Positions 8,470 through 18,126 of a stretch of 64,000 bases of DNA are shown here, in pieces. The notes beneath the pieces were generated by a model. The model did not search any database, was not told the origin of the DNA, and saw nothing but the letters and a program-made list of their open reading frames with translations. How positions within the stretch are numbered: position 1 is the stretch's first letter; each line of letters begins with the position of its first letter. The translations under genes and the position numbers were made by a program. The DNA is taken from contig JAKSIB010000001.1 in assembly GCA_024399065.1 (NCBI GenBank), positions 62,001 through 126,000 on the forward strand, given 5' to 3'. Origin of the DNA: Fibrobacter sp. (lineage in GTDB: Bacteria > Fibrobacterota > Fibrobacteria > Fibrobacterales > Fibrobacteraceae).

Positions 8470-9894
8470 GTGTCACTAAAAAATGTCTATATTGTTCCTG
8501 TGGGTCGCGAAAATCGAACATTCGTTGCTATTGACTTGAAGTCGTTCTTTGCTTCCGTGGAGTGCATTCTTCGCGGTCTTGATCCGCTTACCACTAATTT
8601 GGTAGTGGCCGATGAAAGCCGCTCCGAAAAGACCATTTGCCTAGCGGTAACCCCAAGCCTAAAAGCTTACGGAATTCCAGGTCGCGCCCGTCTTTTTGAA
8701 GTGAATCAAAAAATTCGAGAAATCAAACAGCGTACCGGCGAGGAAATCCTTTTCACTATTGCTCCGCCACAGATGGCGAAGTACGTGGAATTTTCCACCA
8801 AGGTTTATAACGTCTATCTAAAGTATGTAAGCCATGACGACATTCATGTGTATTCCATCGATGAATGTTTTATCGACGTGACACGCTATTTGTCCTTGTA
8901 CAAGAAAACGCCTCGCGAACTGGCGAAGACCATGATCCAGGATGTTTTTGAAACCACAGGTATTACGGCTACTGCAGGCATAGGCTCCAATCTTTACCTT
9001 TGCAAAATTGCCATGGATGTGATGGCGAAACATGTGACTCCTGATAAAGACGGCGTGCGTATTGCGGAACTTGACGAGATGACTTACCGCAGGGAACTGT
9101 GGAGTCATCGTCCCCTGACCAGTTTTTGGCAAGTGGGCCGAGGCATTGCTGAACGTCTGGCCAATTGCCGTTTGAATGATGGTCGTGGAATTCTCACTAT
9201 GGGTGACCTTGCCCGAGTTAGTGTAAAGCGCCCTGACGACTTGTATAAAATGTTTGGCGTTAATGCTGAAATTCTGATAGACCACGCTTGGGGTTACGAG
9301 CCTTGTACCATTGCGGAAATCAAGAAGTACAAGCCCAAATCCAACAGCATTGGTGGTGGACAAGTTTTACAGCATGCCTACGATTTTAACAAGGCTCGCA
9401 TTGTTGTCCGTGAAATGGTGGATTCCCTGACCATTGATTTGATTGACAAAAATCTTGTGACAAACGGATTGACTCTTCATCTAGGCTATGATCGTGAAAA
9501 TATTGACAAGGGTATTTATCACGGAGAAACAGTGATGGATGTTTACGGAAGGACCTTGCCTAAGCCCGCTCACGGCACTGCAAACCTTGGCCGTTACACA
9601 TCGTCGTTAACATACATTGCCGATGCGGTGATGAAGTTGTACGACAGAATCGTCAATCCAAATTTGACCATCAAACGATTGAACTTGACTGCCAACGAGG
9701 TGCTGGACGCAAGCTATGATCAGCCGGATATTTTCACCGATGTCCAGAAAGAAGAAAAAGAAAAAAAACGCTTGAAGGCGGAACTACTTATCAAGAAACG
9801 CTTTGGCAAGAACGCCATTATCAAGGGGATGGATTTGCAGGAAGGCGCAACCACTGTAGAACGCAACGGGCAAATTGGAGGTCATCGTGCCTAG
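8470..9894 (+). CDS. Y-family DNA polymerase (translesion, DinB/UmuC-like)
   Basis: About 474 aa. The palm motifs are present: FVAIDLKSFFASVE (first metal Asp) and YSIDECFIDV (Asp-Glu pair), with a helix-hairpin-helix region and little-finger domain behind. Y-family enzymes copy damaged DNA without proofreading. The start is uncertain: GTG 8470 or GTG 8500, the latter placing the first catalytic strand about 8 residues in, as in relatives; no good ribosome site decides it. The gene overlaps the YolD-like gene by 8 nt. This pairing is known from Gram-positive bacteria and their phages (UvrX/YolD type). Confidence 0.9.
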   Translation: MSLKNVYIVPVGRENRTFVAIDLKSFFASVECILRGLDPLTTNLVVADESRSEKTICLAVTPSLKAYGIPGRARLFEVNQKIREIKQRTGEEILFTIAPPQMAKYVEFSTKVYNVYLKYVSHDDIHVYSIDECFIDVTRYLSLYKKTPRELAKTMIQDVFETTGITATAGIGSNLYLCKIAMDVMAKHVTPDKDGVRIAELDEMTYRRELWSHRPLTSFWQVGRGIAERLANCRLNDGRGILTMGDLARVSVKRPDDLYKMFGVNAEILIDHAWGYEPCTIAEIKKYKPKSNSIGGGQVLQHAYDFNKARIVVREMVDSLTIDLIDKNLVTNGLTLHLGYDRENIDKGIYHGETVMDVYGRTLPKPAHGTANLGRYTSSLTYIADAVMKLYDRIVNPNLTIKRLNLTANEVLDASYDQPDIFTDVQKEEKEKKRLKAELLIKKRFGKNAIIKGMDLQEGATTVERNGQIGGHRA

Positions 9895-10324
9895 CTTTAA
9901 TTACGACGACATTATCAATTTGCCCTATCCGCGAAATGATTGGAATTTTCTCATTAAGCATCCGCGGATGTCCATTGAGAATCGTGCGAAAATTTTTTCA
10001 CCTTTCGCTGCACTTCGTGGGCATAACGATGCCATTAACGATGCTGCCGAAAGAAACTTGACGGTACGCCAGGACGAACTGATGGAAGATTCCCGTATGG
10101 AATTGGATGAAGCCTTGTCCACCTTGGCAGAACGTTTGGAGCACGGGGAACATCCCATTGCTAAATTAAGTTACTTTGTTCAGGACAAGGTTCTTGCGGC
10201 AGGTGTGGGTACCTACCAGGATCTTGAAGGCGTTGTGGCGAAGCTGGATACTAATGAACAGACAATTCAAATTGTGGATAAAGTCATCGCCCTTGCAAAT
10301 ATTAAACATATCGTATTTGCGTAA
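9887..10324 (+). CDS. YolD-like protein paired with the Y-family polymerase
   Basis: 145 aa from a GTG at 9887, chosen because GGAGG lies 5 nt upstream inside the polymerase gene and the reading overlaps its stop by 8 nt. The segment HPRMSIENRAKIFSPFAALRG (residues ~23-43) matches the YolD hallmark of a basic HPRMS-x-x-x-RA motif and an F-PF-AL-G motif. YolD proteins occur next to translesion polymerases and are thought to be UmuD-like helpers, but their action is not established. The second half is an acidic helical region without recognised motifs. Confidence 0.75.
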   Translation: MPSFNYDDIINLPYPRNDWNFLIKHPRMSIENRAKIFSPFAALRGHNDAINDAAERNLTVRQDELMEDSRMELDEALSTLAERLEHGEHPIAKLSYFVQDKVLAAGVGTYQDLEGVVAKLDTNEQTIQIVDKVIALANIKHIVFA

Positions 10325-10384
10325 AAAGGTAATCGGCCCTATTTAAAAGACGGCCCTACCAGCGATAAAGTTCTTATCCGACAA

Positions 10385-10421
10385 ATCTCATAATTCGTAC
10401 TTCATACTTCGTAATTCGAAG
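10385..10421. repeat. AT-rich TAATTCGTA-type intergenic repeat
   Basis: A stretch made of TAATTCGTAC, TTCATACTTC and GTAATTCGAAG, similar in wording to the arms of the element at 34445-34552. It lies between the convergent YolD and GGDEF genes, where no good terminator is visible. Confidence 0.5.
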
Positions 10422-10422
10422 T

Positions 10423-12141
10423 TTACCCCATGGAATTGGTGACGTTCTTTGTTGCCAGCACCAACTTGTTGGGGTTGGAAGCCAGCTTGTAGAAATAGAA
10501 CATGCTGTAGCTGACGCTTACGGTGTCGTGGAATTCCGGAGTGGTGCGGAATAGCACTGTAGTCACGTCGCGGTTTTCCAACTTGGTGGTGACTGCTTCC
10601 AAACGGAGTGCGTTGGCAGTACGTTCGCGGTCTTCTTCCACAACGAATTTGTTTGTGAACCAGGTAACTACGGCGTCGTAAGACAAGTTTCTGATGGCGG
10701 TAGGAATGCTGTCCTTGAGGGCGATATTCTTGTAAACCAAGATGTTCTTGGTGGGGACGTCGATTTGGCAGATAAGGGTAAAGCCCTTGCTGAGGCCTTC
10801 GATAATCTGGTGTTCCAGCATCAAGTCCTTGGTCTTTTCCAATTCCAGGACTCGGTCGTGATCCAGGTGTTCTGTAATCAAAAGAATCTTGGTTGGCTCC
10901 CCATTCAAAGTCTCGATGGCCTTGAACATGGTGCGTACCCAACGGCCATCCACCATTTTGAATTCAATGGTGACGGAACTTTTCTTGCGAAGGTCGTTGC
11001 GGAGATTGTCAATGGAATTGACTGTGGTCACCATTTCCTTATATTCGTCGTCGACGGCAATCATAAAGTTTTCCGTCATCTTCGTATAGGTTTCGGCGTT
11101 CTTTCCGAAGGTTACGCCGGCGCCCTGCTTCAGGATCCAGAAGGTGTCGCGGATAAGATCGATGGTGATGATTGCGTCGTAGGAGTTGGCCAGCGTTTTA
11201 AGGATGGCGTCCATTTCGCGCTTGTAGTTCAGTTCTGCAATTCCACGCTTATATTCAGGATGCTTTCCATAGAAGGCTTCCTTGCTCTGGTACATGTGGA
11301 TTTCGGCTTCGCGGCTAACGTCCTCAATATGCACAGGATGGGCCATCCAGCAGTAGCCCAGGGAAGCCTGGGGAACGGTTTCCTGGTTCAGGAAGGTTTC
11401 GAATTTTTTTGCGGAGAAGGTGAATTCACTTTCCTTGCAGTTGGGGATCACAATCAGGAATTCATCACCGCTGATTCGGTAAATATGTTCGCTGGAGAAA
11501 TGTTCCAGCAATTTGCGTGCGAAGGTCTGCAGGAATTCGTTTCCAGCGCCGTGACCGCGGGTGTCGTTGATAAGCTTCAAACCGTTGAGGTCTGCGAAAA
11601 TTAAACCGATGGAAGTTTTTTCTTCGATTGCGGCGTAGTTCTTGCAAAGCAACTGGTAGGAATAATAGTTGTTGAGGCCGGTCAGGGTGTCAAACTTGCA
11701 GTAATGTTCCAGTTCACGCTGAATTTCCATTTCGTGAACGTAGTTGCTGTGGATGTCACGAACAAAAAGCCAGACAACCTGGTTGTCTTCAGAGAAAGAG
11801 TCGGTCTTGATAATTTCTAGGGATACCCAGCGGTAGGAATCCTTGACCTTGCGGCGGTACTGGATTCGGAACGAATCTTCGTTCTTGAGGTGCTGAGTCA
11901 GAGATCCAATGGAAAGACGGTTCTTGAAAACGTTGCGGTCATTCTCGTGGACGTTTCCGCTGTTTGCAAAAGATTCTATCCAGCTGGAGAATGAATCCAG
12001 TTGGATTTCCTTGTCGTTAAGTTCACGATCATTGGTTTTGACAATTTGATAGGAGTTGGCTGTCAGATTGACCTTTAGGGTTTTGTAAAAGGTCTTTGCC
12101 ATCCCGAAAATAGCTTTGGAAATCTCTGAACTCAGTAACAT
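10423..12141 (-). CDS. PAS-GGDEF diguanylate cyclase-like signalling protein
   Basis: 572 aa, no signal peptide or membrane helix, so probably cytoplasmic. Residues ~30-135 form a PAS-like sensor, followed by a GGDEF domain (~150-280) with DTLTGLNNYYS, IFADLNGLKLINDTRGHGAG and the catalytic loop RISGDEF (224-228). SGDEF is a variant often found active, so c-di-GMP synthesis is likely but unproven. The C-terminal 280 residues contain two more PAS-like segments (~315-430, ~445-565). An unusual feature is that the GGDEF domain is central with sensors on both sides. It is divergent from the EF-G-like gene. Confidence 0.87.
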   Translation of the reverse strand: MLLSSEISKAIFGMAKTFYKTLKVNLTANSYQIVKTNDRELNDKEIQLDSFSSWIESFANSGNVHENDRNVFKNRLSIGSLTQHLKNEDSFRIQYRRKVKDSYRWVSLEIIKTDSFSEDNQVVWLFVRDIHSNYVHEMEIQRELEHYCKFDTLTGLNNYYSYQLLCKNYAAIEEKTSIGLIFADLNGLKLINDTRGHGAGNEFLQTFARKLLEHFSSEHIYRISGDEFLIVIPNCKESEFTFSAKKFETFLNQETVPQASLGYCWMAHPVHIEDVSREAEIHMYQSKEAFYGKHPEYKRGIAELNYKREMDAILKTLANSYDAIITIDLIRDTFWILKQGAGVTFGKNAETYTKMTENFMIAVDDEYKEMVTTVNSIDNLRNDLRKKSSVTIEFKMVDGRWVRTMFKAIETLNGEPTKILLITEHLDHDRVLELEKTKDLMLEHQIIEGLSKGFTLICQIDVPTKNILVYKNIALKDSIPTAIRNLSYDAVVTWFTNKFVVEEDRERTANALRLEAVTTKLENRDVTTVLFRTTPEFHDTVSVSYSMFYFYKLASNPNKLVLATKNVTNSMG

Positions 12142-12215
12142 ACTATTAAATATAAATGAATTTTCATTGTTCGTATGTAAGAGTTTTCTAATTTTATATT
12201 AACAAAGTTTGATAT

Positions 12216-14276
12216 ATGTCCCAGTCCATTCGAAATATTGCTATCCTGGCCCACGTCGATGCCGGTAAGACCACTTTGTCCGAACGCATTTTGTTCGCGG
12301 CAGGGGAGGTTCGTCGCCCCGGAAAAGTGGAGGAAGGGCTGGCAACCATGGACTACCTCCCGGAAGAAAAGGAGCGAGGCATCACTATTGAAAGCGGTGT
12401 GGCTCATTTCGAATGGAAGAACACCTGGTTTAATTTTATCGATACTCCGGGCCATGTGGATTTTGGTGCCGAAGTGGATATGGCCTTGACCGCCGTGGAA
12501 GGTGCCGTACTTGTGGTCAGTGCTGCCAGCGGTGTGGAAACCCAGACCGTGACCGCTTTTAAAAAATTGCGTGAGGCAGGAGTCCGCACTATTTTGTTCA
12601 TAAACAAGTTGGACAATCCCGACTACTCCCTGGATGAAACCTTGATCAATATTGAAGAGGTTCTTGGGGTGCGCCCGGTGCTGATGACCATTCCCGAATA
12701 TAAGAATGGTCAAATGTCCAGTGTTTTGGATGTGCTGAGCAAGAGTCGCCTGGTTCATGATGAGAACGGCGAGGAAGTGGTGGATTCTGCTGGCGTGACG
12801 AATGGTTCCGCGGAAAGCGACGAACAGCTGGCGAAGCACTACAAGGAAGCTTGCGAATTTGCCAGCAACTTCGATGATGAAGTTCTGGAAATGGCCCTGG
12901 AAGGCAAGGCGGTTCCGCCCAAGGATTTGCTCCGTGGCTTGAAGGGCTTGGCTACAGACGAAAACTATGCGCTATGTTATGCAGGCTCGGCCATGGCCGG
13001 CTTTGGTGTCCGCAGCCTTTTGACTGCGTTGACGTTCTTCTTGCCGGAAGTCCCTTCTTTTGATGAAGGCCAGATGGGGCAGGTGATTCGCTTGCGTCAC
13101 TTTAGAGGTGTTGGCGAAATTTCCTTGTTCCGCGCCCATTGCGATATGGAACGTAAGGAATGGCCCGCGGGTTTTGAATTCTCCCGCCTCAAGGCAAACC
13201 TGCTTATTCCTGTAGATGAAATTCGTGCTGGCGATATTTACGCCATGGGTGCGCCTTTTGAAACGGAGTTAGGACAAATTATTCTCCGCGACGGCACTGC
13301 CGCGGGGGACAGCGCCGGATCCGAATGTCATTGCGAGGCCGATGATTCAACGTGTCATTGCGAGGCCGAAGGCCGAAGCAATCGAAGCGGTACTGCCCCA
13401 CAGCCCGCAAGCATTCGTGACCGTTACCAGCCTCTGCTTCAGACTCGCGTAGAATGCGTCAGCACCGAAGATTACGCCCACGTGGAAAAGAGCCTTTCTA
13501 CCCTTTCCCGTATGGATCCGTCTTTCCGCGTGCAGCATGACGAAGATGGCGGCTTCTGGTACTTGCATACGGTGGGCGAAGTCCAGCTGGATGTTTTGCT
13601 GGCTCGCCTCCGCAGAGAATTCGGCTGTGAAGTGCAGGCCGGCGATCCGGAAGTCCGCTGGCAGGAGCGCTTGACCCACGCCGTTGAACCTGTGGAAAAT
13701 TCCTTCCAGCTCGGTCCTCACAAGATTTCAATTAAGTTGGCTGCAAGTCCTATCGTTAATGACGTGGTGGAAAACGCCGCGGAACTTCCCCAGAATCATG
13801 ACATCCGCTTGTCCGCAGAATTCCTGGAAAATGCGCCTCGTGAAATTCTTGCAGGCGTCCGTTCCGCCCTTCTGGAAACTGCAGAAATCGGCGTGTTGGG
13901 CAAGGGTCCTTTGGTTGGCGTCCGTTTTGAGGTTCTGGAATTTAGCTGGAGCGAAGGCGCACTGCCACCTATGATCAAGAAGTGCTGCGCCGATGCCGTC
14001 ACAAAGCTTTTCAAACCCTCTGATGTAACTGCCTACGAACCTATAATGGAACTTTCCCTGGAATGCCCAGTGAATTTCGCCGGCGTCATTACTGGCGATA
14101 TTCAGGCCCGCGATGGCAAGGTGAAGGAAATCGGTGGCGATGGCCGTACCCATTTCTTGAAGGCTGACATTCCCCTCCGCAAGATTTTCGGATATGCTAC
14201 AGGCGTCCGTAGCATTAGCAAGGGAACAGCTCTTTATAGCCTGAAACTTCTTGGTTATAGGGAAGCGGCCTTGTAA
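12216..14276 (+). CDS. EF-G-like translational GTPase with repeat insertion
   Basis: 686 aa. GTPase motifs: AHVDAGKTT (12-20, P-loop; the Val form is seen in EF-G2 and TetM-like proteins), ERGIT (G2), DTPGH (G3), NKLD (G4). EF-G domains II to V follow, with the domain IV region around residues 490-600. It is a paralogue of the classical elongation factor: EF-G2 and ribosomal-protection-type proteins share this form, and the exact role cannot be told from sequence. Residues ~369-395, between domains II and III, are translated from a palindromic repeat (CHCEADDST then CHCEAEGRSN), a segment unlike any EF-G. The frame stays open, so the gene may still function. Confidence 0.88.
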   Translation: MSQSIRNIAILAHVDAGKTTLSERILFAAGEVRRPGKVEEGLATMDYLPEEKERGITIESGVAHFEWKNTWFNFIDTPGHVDFGAEVDMALTAVEGAVLVVSAASGVETQTVTAFKKLREAGVRTILFINKLDNPDYSLDETLINIEEVLGVRPVLMTIPEYKNGQMSSVLDVLSKSRLVHDENGEEVVDSAGVTNGSAESDEQLAKHYKEACEFASNFDDEVLEMALEGKAVPPKDLLRGLKGLATDENYALCYAGSAMAGFGVRSLLTALTFFLPEVPSFDEGQMGQVIRLRHFRGVGEISLFRAHCDMERKEWPAGFEFSRLKANLLIPVDEIRAGDIYAMGAPFETELGQIILRDGTAAGDSAGSECHCEADDSTCHCEAEGRSNRSGTAPQPASIRDRYQPLLQTRVECVSTEDYAHVEKSLSTLSRMDPSFRVQHDEDGGFWYLHTVGEVQLDVLLARLRREFGCEVQAGDPEVRWQERLTHAVEPVENSFQLGPHKISIKLAASPIVNDVVENAAELPQNHDIRLSAEFLENAPREILAGVRSALLETAEIGVLGKGPLVGVRFEVLEFSWSEGALPPMIKKCCADAVTKLFKPSDVTAYEPIMELSLECPVNFAGVITGDIQARDGKVKEIGGDGRTHFLKADIPLRKIFGYATGVRSISKGTALYSLKLLGYREAAL
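13326..13386 (+). repeat. palindromic repeat, one and a half copies, in frame inside the EF-G-like gene
   Basis: TGTCATTGCGAGGCC occurs at 13326-13340 and again at 13353-13367, spaced 27 nt (9 codons). The second copy is a full hairpin: ATTGC/GCAAT outer pairs (13357-13361 with 13378-13382) and GGCC/GGCC inner pairs. The same 15-mer starts the element at 6122. It lies in the linker between domains II and III, where extra residues would be tolerated. Confidence 0.9.
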
Positions 14277-14357
14277 GAAGGTTGCTTTACCGAATAAATA
14301 ATATATATTCCCTCTTGGTTTTGAGTCCGGTCCGCCGGTCTTTTTAGGAGGTTTATC

Positions 14358-15200
14358 ATGAAATTGTATTCTCGCTTCGGCACTCTGTTTTCTGTGACAG
14401 CTCTTGCCGCATTTATGGGTGCATGTTCCGAAGATCCTGCTCCCAATTCCCCTGCGGATGAAACTCTCTCCAGTTCTTCCGTAGATGAAACGCTTTCTAG
14501 TTCTTCTGTAGCAGACTCCAATTCCAGTACTTCTAAACAGGAAAGTCTCTGTGTTTCGGAAGACAGAATGGCCCATTGGTGTGGTGCTAATTCTGATCAA
14601 TATGTAGAAACAGGCCTTGATAATGGAAGTGAAACCTCCGGTTATTGGTTTACATTCAATAACAACGAAGATGGCGGGGAATCTAAGATTGAATTTCCCA
14701 CTACCACAGAATGTTGCTATTCTGATGAAGATGAATATGAAAACATGCTCGCAGTGTGTGGCGGTTTTTGTGGGATCTTCGAACTCCATGGAAAGAACTT
14801 GATTAGCGGTAATCCCGTGACTGGTATCGCATTCAATGTTGCTGGTGAAGCTTATGATGAAAAGGATGTCCCTGTAGGACATAGTGCTGCCGATGCTTCT
14901 GCGTGGGGCGGAGTCTGCATTGCCTATAGTGCCTCCCGAGATGCAATTCTCATGTTGGGTACGGATACCAGTGAATCTCCGAATATTCCGGGTGACGGTC
15001 CATCCGTTACCTTGCCCAAGTCCTCTGAAGGTGTCATGAAGTGCTTCAAGTGGGATGAATTTAAGTCCGCCGCATCTACCAAAATGACGGGTGAAGAAGC
15101 CGCCAAGAAACTGGTTTCTGTACGATTCTTTTTCCAGGATCTCAGCGAAACAACAGGCGAGTTCAACGTAATGTCCATCGGTTCCTATGTGGAACAGTAG
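14358..15200 (+). CDS. Ser-linker lipoprotein with a beta-sandwich (CBM11-like) domain
   Basis: 280 aa. The lipobox is FMGAC (Cys23), followed by two DETLSSSSV repeats forming a Ser-rich spacer. From residue ~60 a domain with TSGYWFTFNNNEDGGESKIE and ending in VRFFFQDLSETTGEFNVMSI resembles the beta-sandwich carbohydrate-binding fold of the CBM11/CIA30 type common in Fibrobacter surface proteins. The family match is by pattern only. Several Cys pairs (ECCYS, CGGFCG) suggest disulfides in an extracytoplasmic place. GGAGG precedes the ATG, and a strong terminator follows. Confidence 0.75.
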   Translation: MKLYSRFGTLFSVTALAAFMGACSEDPAPNSPADETLSSSSVDETLSSSSVADSNSSTSKQESLCVSEDRMAHWCGANSDQYVETGLDNGSETSGYWFTFNNNEDGGESKIEFPTTTECCYSDEDEYENMLAVCGGFCGIFELHGKNLISGNPVTGIAFNVAGEAYDEKDVPVGHSAADASAWGGVCIAYSASRDAILMLGTDTSESPNIPGDGPSVTLPKSSEGVMKCFKWDEFKSAASTKMTGEEAAKKLVSVRFFFQDLSETTGEFNVMSIGSYVEQ

Positions 15201-15218
15201 GAGTTTTTCTCTCTAAAA

Positions 15219-15250
15219 CAAAAGACCTGCTTTCGGGCAGGTCTTTTTTA
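15219..15250 (+). terminator. terminator after the 14358 lipoprotein gene
   Basis: AAAAGACCTGC and GCAGGTCTTTT-type arms around a TTTCGG loop, then a run of T. It also lies 24 bp past the end of the convergent DUF58 gene. Confidence 0.88.
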
Positions 15251-15273
15251 TGTTGCAGCGTTAATTTGCGAAT

Positions 15274-16164
<891 letters not shown>

Positions 16165-16281
16165 TATAAAATCTCAATTACGTTCAAGAATATACAAAAA
16201 TAAGTTTGAATAAAGCAAACTATCGCTGTTTTGGACGCTTTAAAAAAAGTAGATTGAGTATGTTGAATCGTGGAGGGCGCA

Positions 16282-16719
16282 ATGTCCGAAAAAGTTTATG
16301 AAGATGTAGAAGTGCATGACATGAGGGATATGGAACGAAATCAGCGTAAACGTCATGCAGAGGGTGATTCTGGTTACGACGATTATCAGGCTGGGATCGG
16401 TTCCAAGAATTTGCAGAAGTCATCTCCGGTTTGGAAAGTTCTTTCCATTGCACTCGCGATGCTGGCTGTTGCCTACGATCTTTCTCCCATAGACGCTATT
16501 CCGGATGCAGTCCCTGTTTTCGGTCTTCTAGACGATGTGGGCTTTACATTGATGGCCGCTTTGAATGTATATCAGCAGTTTGCCAAGGATCAAAATGCTG
16601 GCATTGTTAAACTTGTAAAGTATACCAAGTGGGCCTTGGTCCTTTTTATTGTCATTGGAAGCATTGCCTTGGGCGGCTTTGCTGCTCTTATCGCCTTGCT
16701 TATAATGTCATTGAATTAA
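16282..16719 (+). CDS. YkvA-like (DUF1232) small membrane protein
   Basis: 145 aa from the ATG at 16282, chosen because GGAGGG lies just before it; an upstream in-frame GTG would overlap that site. After a charged N-terminus of about 50 residues there is the DUF1232 core (about 55-95) with DLSPIDAIPDAVPVFGLLDD, then one or two hydrophobic helices to the C-terminus. YkvA-like proteins are membrane-associated; their role is not known. The last 12 nt overlap the 3' end of the convergent fic gene. Confidence 0.82.
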   Translation: MSEKVYEDVEVHDMRDMERNQRKRHAEGDSGYDDYQAGIGSKNLQKSSPVWKVLSIALAMLAVAYDLSPIDAIPDAVPVFGLLDDVGFTLMAALNVYQQFAKDQNAGIVKLVKYTKWALVLFIVIGSIALGGFAALIALLIMSLN

Positions 16720-17721
16720 GGTGGAATATTTTTGGCTTCGTCCGCCCTTGTTCTCTGCTTTGAGAATTCCTTTTTGAATTAAGGACTGGATATCGCGAAG
16801 CGCAGAATCGTGGCTAACACCGGTAAGGGCTGCGGCATCCTTTGCAGAAAAGGGCTTTGGCAATTTCCCAGAACGGATGGCGTTTATGAGTTCCCGTTCA
16901 CGTGAGGTAAAATCGGTTTCCTTGAATTTCTGAAGGAATCTTAAATTTTGGAGCGCCTGCGTGTAGTTTTGTAGACTCTCTTCGATGGATTTTTTAAGTA
17001 TGTTCAGGAACCACAAAATCCACTGGGTCAAATCACCGTTGCCTTGTTGGGCCTTGGCCAGAATATCAAAATATTGTTGACGGCCTTCAAGAATTTGCTT
17101 GTTCAGTGAATACTGGCAGTGAGATGTGCCTTCGCTACGTGCTAGAAGCATGATGCTTAGAGTTCGTGCGATGATTCCGTTGCCGTCGTCAAAAGGACGG
17201 ATGGTCAGGAACCAGAACTGTGCGATTGCAGCCTTGACGGCTCCGTCGGTCTTTGAGGTTTCGAACCACTGGAGGAATCGATTCATTTCATGTTCGATGC
17301 GGTCAGCGGAAACTCCCCAGGCACTATCCTTTGTACGGAATTGCTTTACTTTGTTCTGACCCACGGCGGCGTGCCATGCAAAAAGTCTTTCGGCAGTTAG
17401 GGGTTGGCTTGCGTTGAGCAACGCGCCGAGAATGTTTTTGATTTTTGGTGTGGCGTCGTTTTTCTTGGAAATCTCGGACTGGATTTTTTCAAGGCCCTTG
17501 AGATCATCTGTCGGTTTGGCAAATGCGGTTTCGCTGTCGATGGCGAAATTTGCCCAGATATCCGTTGCCAAGGTTTCTGTATCGGCTGACCCGGAATTGA
17601 CCACGTCAAAAATACCCAACAACTTTCCTTCCTGCAGACGGGTTTGGCCCAGGGCGTCCATGACACTCTGGAAATTATATCGGAAACTGGTCCAGTCTGG
17701 ATATTGGTGGATGTAAAGCAT
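16708..17721 (-). CDS. Fic-family protein with altered active-site motif
   Basis: 337 aa with DUF4172-like N-terminus (IHQYPDW, then TRLQEGKLLG), a Fic core, and a C-terminal winged helix (KDAAALTGVSHDSALRDIQ) typical of this Fic class. Fic enzymes transfer AMP from ATP to Ser, Thr or Tyr of target proteins using HPFxDGNGR. Here the motif reads IRPFDDGNGIIAR: the catalytic His is Arg and the phosphate-binding Arg is Ile. The reading frame is otherwise intact. A His codon (CAT) would need one base change from the CGT seen. AMP transfer is therefore doubtful; a regulatory or other role, or early decay, is possible. Confidence 0.85.
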   Translation of the reverse strand: MLYIHQYPDWTSFRYNFQSVMDALGQTRLQEGKLLGIFDVVNSGSADTETLATDIWANFAIDSETAFAKPTDDLKGLEKIQSEISKKNDATPKIKNILGALLNASQPLTAERLFAWHAAVGQNKVKQFRTKDSAWGVSADRIEHEMNRFLQWFETSKTDGAVKAAIAQFWFLTIRPFDDGNGIIARTLSIMLLARSEGTSHCQYSLNKQILEGRQQYFDILAKAQQGNGDLTQWILWFLNILKKSIEESLQNYTQALQNLRFLQKFKETDFTSRERELINAIRSGKLPKPFSAKDAAALTGVSHDSALRDIQSLIQKGILKAENKGGRSQKYSTLIQ

Positions 17722-17903
17722 TGCTTAAAATCTAGCAAAAATATGACTTTGCCGCGGAAAATGACCTAGCATCCCTTTAAAAATTAATCGGCTTTTTCTA
17801 AATCGCGGTTCCGTATTGAAAACGAAAGTTTTTTCAGTTGGTTCCTGACCATTTTTCTTTGGGGGTTGGGCTCTTTTCATGACCATAAAAATGTCGATTA
17901 TGC

Positions 17904-17934
17904 CTTCGTTAAAATGCTACCTTTGGTAGCGAAG
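17904..17934 (+). promoter_or_regulatory. hairpin in the leader of a decayed gene pair
   Basis: Outer arms CTTCG/CGAAG (17904-17908 and 17930-17934) and inner perfect arms GCTACC/GGTAGC with a TTT loop (17916-17930). It lies 8 nt before the ATG at 17943 and could be an operator or translation-control hairpin. No T-run follows, so it is not a terminator. Confidence 0.4.
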
Positions 17935-17942
17935 AAACAACC

Positions 17943-18126
17943 ATGAAAAATAACCCACTTCGAATCGGAAATCATTTGGGAAATCATCAAACAAAGACCA
18001 AATGACTTCTTAAATAACCTTGCTCCAATGGAATATCAGTTGGAAAGAACTAGGTGTTTTTTGTATATTTTAAACTTGTCTCAAAAAAGTGTAGCTAACA
18101 AGATTAACAAAGAGATGATTAAATGA
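17943..18126 (+). pseudogene. short frameshifted gene, unknown family
   Basis: From the ATG at 17943 the frame closes after 20 codons. The adjacent frame is open from just behind the start to the TGA at 18124-18126 and reads like protein: ITHFESEIIWEIIKQRPNDF, then YQLERTRCFLYILNLSQKSV. Removing one A from the AAAAA run after the ATG would join them into one ~60-residue helical product. Its stop would overlap the next ATG as ATGA, as in an operon. I do not recognise the family. Either a recent frameshift or a base-calling error in a homopolymer. Confidence 0.5.
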
